The notes under the pieces were generated by a model. That model saw only the letters and a list, made by a program, of their open reading frames with translations. It had not been told where the DNA came from and made no database searches. From contig JBLNDI010000128.1 of assembly GCA_050261495.1 (NCBI GenBank), forward strand, positions 1 to 8,882: 8,882 bases of DNA. Direction: 5' to 3'. This DNA is from JBMNKL01 sp050261495 (GTDB lineage Bacteria > Bacillota > Clostridia > Acetivibrionales > DTU013). The position numbers were made by a program, and so were the translations under genes. The stretch's first letter is position 1, and the number at the start of each line of letters is the position of its first letter. Below, in pieces: positions 6,808 to 8,882 of this stretch.

Positions 6808-7529
6808 TTTTCCACTACCTCCAGTCCGGAAATATACCTGTCCAGTTTATCGGCGCCGCTAAATTTCGGCAGCGTGATTTCCTTGACTTTCTTAATCTCT
6901 ACCCTTATGTCAAATAGCATCATTTCCGCGATTGTCCTGCTGTTCATCATCATCTCGTACAATTCATCGGGATTTCCTATAGCTTCAATAACATACGGCA
7001 CAGAATACCGGTTGTCATTGATTATGATTGTAGGTCCCGCACAGGTCTGATCGCTCATCGGCACAATTCTCTCTCCGTTTATTGCTATAGCCTGTGCGCC
7101 GGCAATTTTAAGGTCGTTTAATATCAGCTTGATTTGCTGGTCATGGACTATAAACCAGTAGGGATCCCCATCCGGATGCATCTCCGGGGCGTCGTCAAGC
7201 TCAATAACAATCCCCGGGCCCTTAACATCGACAAGGCCCGTATGCACCCTGATTAACTCCCATTCTTTCCTGAGACGGTCGTCATCCTGCTGCTCCACGT
7301 ATTCCCTGATAATTTCGTTTCTCATGGCCAGGTTTTCATCAATGGCGGCTTTCAGCTCTTCAATGCTGGTTTTTTCCCTGGTGAGCTGCTCTTTAAGCAT
7401 TTCAACGCTCAGCTTGCTCGAAGCCGAAGCTTTCCTTGCAGAGAGCGTGCTTTTTATCTGCACTGCAACGACAATGCCCAGGACCAGGAACACTATGAAC
7501 AATATATGCCGGCTTCCTTTTTTCTTCAT
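6804..7529 (-). CDS. DUF881 family membrane-anchored coiled-coil protein (first of pair)
   Basis: A 241-residue DUF881 protein. After MKKKGSRH comes a membrane helix (about 9-26), then a charged helical or coiled-coil stretch (about 38-90), then the DUF881 domain (about 94-215). The family motifs are VKGPGIVIELDD (102-113) and GAQAIAINGERIVPM (144-158), with an IIINDNRYSVPYVIEAIGNPDEL segment between positions 168 and 190. Homologues (B. subtilis YlxW, YlxX) lie by division genes; molecular function is unknown. The ATG at 7527-7529 is fixed by an in-frame TGA two codons upstream (7536-7538). The ribosome site is weak (GGTG in a GT-rich stretch, well upstream). A good sigma-A promoter lies 51 bases upstream of the start, so this pair probably forms its own transcription unit, with possible read-through into pdaA. 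Confidence 0.92.
   Translation of the reverse strand: MKKKGSRHILFIVFLVLGIVVAVQIKSTLSARKASASSKLSVEMLKEQLTREKTSIEELKAAIDENLAMRNEIIREYVEQQDDDRLRKEWELIRVHTGLVDVKGPGIVIELDDAPEMHPDGDPYWFIVHDQQIKLILNDLKIAGAQAIAINGERIVPMSDQTCAGPTIIINDNRYSVPYVIEAIGNPDELYEMMMNSRTIAEMMLFDIRVEIKKVKEITLPKFSGADKLDRYISGLEVVEK
6817..6822 (-). promoter_or_regulatory. Ribosome binding site of the second DUF881 gene
   Basis: GGAGGT on the minus strand lies 9 bases before the ATG at 6805-6807. It is embedded in the last codons of the upstream DUF881 gene, which supports coupled expression of the pair. Confidence 0.8.
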
Positions 7530-7579
7530 ATTATTTCAACACACCAGTCCGGAAAAATATGATCCATTACGTATCTTTA

Positions 7580-7608
7580 ATTCTACTTTTATTAGTGCAT
7601 TATTTCAA
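7580..7608 (-). promoter_or_regulatory. Sigma-A promoter of the DUF881 pair
   Basis: On the minus strand TTGAAA (7608-7603) and TAGAAT (7585-7580) are separated by exactly 17 bases. Each hexamer is one or two bases from consensus and the spacer is AT-rich. Transcription would start near 7573, giving a leader of roughly 44 bases before the ATG at 7529. This is the best housekeeping promoter in the window. Confidence 0.7.
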
Positions 7609-7651
7609 GAGTGAAGATTTGTGAAAAAATTCGGGGATGCAGGCGTAGTTG

Positions 7652-7714
7652 GTGAGACAGGGGACGGTTCTGTGTCCTGACATATTTTAGGACACAGAAC
7701 CGTCCCTGTCTCAC
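7652..7714. repeat. Long near-perfect inverted repeat (REP/MITE-like palindromic unit)
   Basis: The left arm (7652-7678, 27 bases) starts GTGAGACAGGGGACGG and ends CTGTGTCCT. The right arm (7689-7714, 26 bases) is its reverse complement except for one missing G in the G-run, leaving a single bulge. The loop is 10 bases (7679-7688), two of whose pairs could extend the stem. The GGGACGGTTCTGTGTCC core resembles, from memory, interspersed palindromes found in many copies in clostridial and related genomes, which suggests a mobile repeat rather than a gene-specific element; I could not check this. It starts 22 bases past the stop of the mutase gene, so it may also act as an RNA 3' end or stability element. 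The nearest T-run on the minus strand is about 20 bases beyond the stem. Confidence 0.85.
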
Positions 7715-7736
7715 TCACCCCTGTTTTACCGGTGGT

Positions 7737-8882
7737 TCAGTTGCGGCTTATTTCCCTTACTTTTCTCGCGTAAATATCAGTCAGTTCTTCTGCGAACTCC
7801 GCGCTGAGGCCTTCACCGATTACGCTGCATACAGGCTTTTCGGCATCGGGCAATATCAGCACCCAACCCTTGTCATTAAACACCTTAACGCCTTCCAGCA
7901 TTTCCGTCCTGCAGCCGGTATGTTCCTGTATCAGTTTGCGTATCACCCTGCCTTTCGAACTCCAGTCGCATTCCACTTCCCGCCTGCGCATGTGTATTTC
8001 GGGAATCATGTTTACCAGGTCGGAAAGCCTGAGCCGGTTCAGCGTCATGTAGTCAAGGATCTTGACCAGGCTTGCGGCCGCGTCGAAATTCATCGTAAAC
8101 TGTTCAAGCAGCTCTTCTTTTGTTTCCCTGCCCAGCAGGTTCACCATCATATCCCTTGCGGACGATTTCGTCCTCAGTACTTTTCCATGGTACTCATCCG
8201 CAAGTTTTTCCACTGCGAGGCTTGCCGTCAGCGGCACTATTACGGTGCAGCCCTGCATTTTTCGAAACAGGATGAGCGCTACAAGCGCTATGAACATGTC
8301 CTCTGTTACCAGTCTTCCCCTGTCATCGACAAGTATCATTTTTTCGCACGTATCCCCTATTGACACTCCAAGATCAAATTTACCGTTTTTAACAATACTG
8401 CTGAACCATTTCATGCCTTTTGAACCATTCTCATCGCCATCAGCGTTAAATACCGCGACGTCGCATCCCAGTCTCGACAGCAGATCCGTTATAATCCCGG
8501 AAACATAATCGGTGCAGGTATTCAGAGCAATCCGGTATTTCATGCTTCCCGGCATTACATCAAGGAGTATGCTGTTAATATAAAACTCCATGAACTCCTT
8601 GATTTCATTTACACCTTTAATGCAATCGCCTTCACACCTGTTGAAATCGTCCCTCATAAAAGAACTTTCGATTTTTCTTTCGATGCTCCTGTCTATGCTG
8701 CTCCCTGTCTTGTCCAGGAACTCGGTTATTACTTTCGACCCGGCAGTTGTATATGAACTTACATAGACGCCGCCGTCCAGCCTGTAAAACCTCACGGCCG
8801 ACCTCAAAGCAGGCAGCGTCAACCTTCCGTAATCAACCACGCCTGTCCCTGAAGAAAGCAGTCCCGATATTATCGCATGCCT
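7737..8882 (-). CDS. Phosphohexomutase-like C-terminal region of a probable nucleotidyltransferase/mutase fusion, 5' end missing
   Basis: The frame is open to the window edge, so 381 residues are the C-terminal part of a longer protein. The fold matches alpha-D-phosphohexomutases. The stretches AIISGLLSSGTGVVDYGRLTLPALRSAVRFY and MRRREVECDWSSKGRVIRKLI recall the mutase half of proteins annotated mannose-1-phosphate guanylyltransferase/phosphomannomutase in clostridia and cyanobacteria. An N-terminal nucleotidyltransferase half would be upstream and is not visible. Key catalytic loops are lost. The serine loop (family xASHNP) reads SSYTT (8759-8745). The metal loop (DGDGDR) reads IGDTCEK (8360-8340). 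The phosphate loop (RPSGTEP) reads LPDAEKP (7853-7833). The sugar-binding GEMSGH-type loop is not recognisable. It is therefore probably not an active mutase. An in-frame GTG at 8838-8840 is not a convincing start because homology continues upstream of it. Confidence 0.85.
   Translation of the reverse strand, partial: RHAIISGLLSSGTGVVDYGRLTLPALRSAVRFYRLDGGVYVSSYTTAGSKVITEFLDKTGSSIDRSIERKIESSFMRDDFNRCEGDCIKGVNEIKEFMEFYINSILLDVMPGSMKYRIALNTCTDYVSGIITDLLSRLGCDVAVFNADGDENGSKGMKWFSSIVKNGKFDLGVSIGDTCEKMILVDDRGRLVTEDMFIALVALILFRKMQGCTVIVPLTASLAVEKLADEYHGKVLRTKSSARDMMVNLLGRETKEELLEQFTMNFDAAASLVKILDYMTLNRLRLSDLVNMIPEIHMRRREVECDWSSKGRVIRKLIQEHTGCRTEMLEGVKVFNDKGWVLILPDAEKPVCSVIGEGLSAEFAEELTDIYARKVREISRN

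Noticed and set aside
7530..7608. Exact 10-bp direct repeat TTGAAATAAT (minus strand) at 7608-7599 and 7539-7530
   Set aside because: One copy is the -35 region of the promoter and the other abuts the ATG. The word is AT-rich and the copies do not extend, so chance is sufficient.
7611..7655. Short plus-strand frame GTG...TGA of 14 codons in the intergenic region
   Set aside because: It has no ribosome site, runs into the inverted repeat and is too short to distinguish from chance.
7652..7730. Long hairpin after the mutase gene as a standard intrinsic terminator
   Set aside because: The stem is far longer than usual, and on the minus strand it is followed by ACCAACTACG; the first T-run is about 20 bases further on. 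A repeat element fits better, although it may still affect the 3' end.
6112..7740. CTGAACCAC at 6112-6120 and its reverse complement at 7732-7740, flanking the DUF881 pair like terminal repeats
   Set aside because: Only 9 bases match, both lie at coding ends, and there is no transposase or target duplication. Not a mobile element.
1..8882. tRNA, rRNA, CRISPR arrays, riboswitches, insertion-sequence transposases
   Set aside because: Read on both strands for these; no cloverleaf, regularly spaced repeat, known aptamer core or transposase frame was recognised, and gene packing leaves almost no room for them.

Overview
All genes in this window lie on the minus strand, so transcription runs from high to low coordinates. 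The gene set is that of an endospore-forming Firmicute, most likely a clostridium. The reasons are a PdaA-type spore-cortex deacetylase, the sporulation proteins YqfC and YqfD, a PgpH-type c-di-AMP phosphodiesterase, a pair of DUF881 proteins, and consensus Firmicute promoter and Shine-Dalgarno sequences. The species cannot be named from the sequence. Gene content is dense; the only gap over 100 bases is 7530-7736 (207 bases).

In transcription order: (1) 8882-7737 is the 3' part of a sugar-nucleotidyltransferase/phosphohexomutase fusion-type gene whose mutase catalytic loops are all degenerate. (2) 7736-7530 is an intergenic region with a long near-perfect inverted repeat of interspersed-repeat type, followed by a good housekeeping (sigma-A) promoter. 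(3) 7529-6109 holds two DUF881 (YlxW/YlxX-like) membrane/coiled-coil genes overlapping by 4 bases. (4) 6108-6035 is a short gap with a perfect 18-bp palindrome overlapping a sigma-E-like promoter candidate. (5) 6028-1 is a tightly packed operon pdaA - yqfC - yqfD - phoH - pgpH (yqfF) - ybeY, with ybeY cut by the window edge.

The yqfC-yqfD-phoH-pgpH-ybeY order matches the conserved Firmicute block (yqfC to yqfG in Bacillus subtilis). It joins two mother-cell sporulation proteins, an RNA-metabolism pair (PhoH ATPase and YbeY endoribonuclease) and the second-messenger hydrolase PgpH. The notable local feature is pdaA at its head, behind what looks like a sigma-E-type promoter. In B. subtilis pdaA is a separate, forespore-expressed gene.

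I do not see a wholly undescribed multi-gene system. The best leads are the palindrome/promoter ahead of pdaA, the 63-bp inverted repeat, the mutase domain lacking its catalytic residues, and the histone-tail-like basic extension on YqfC.
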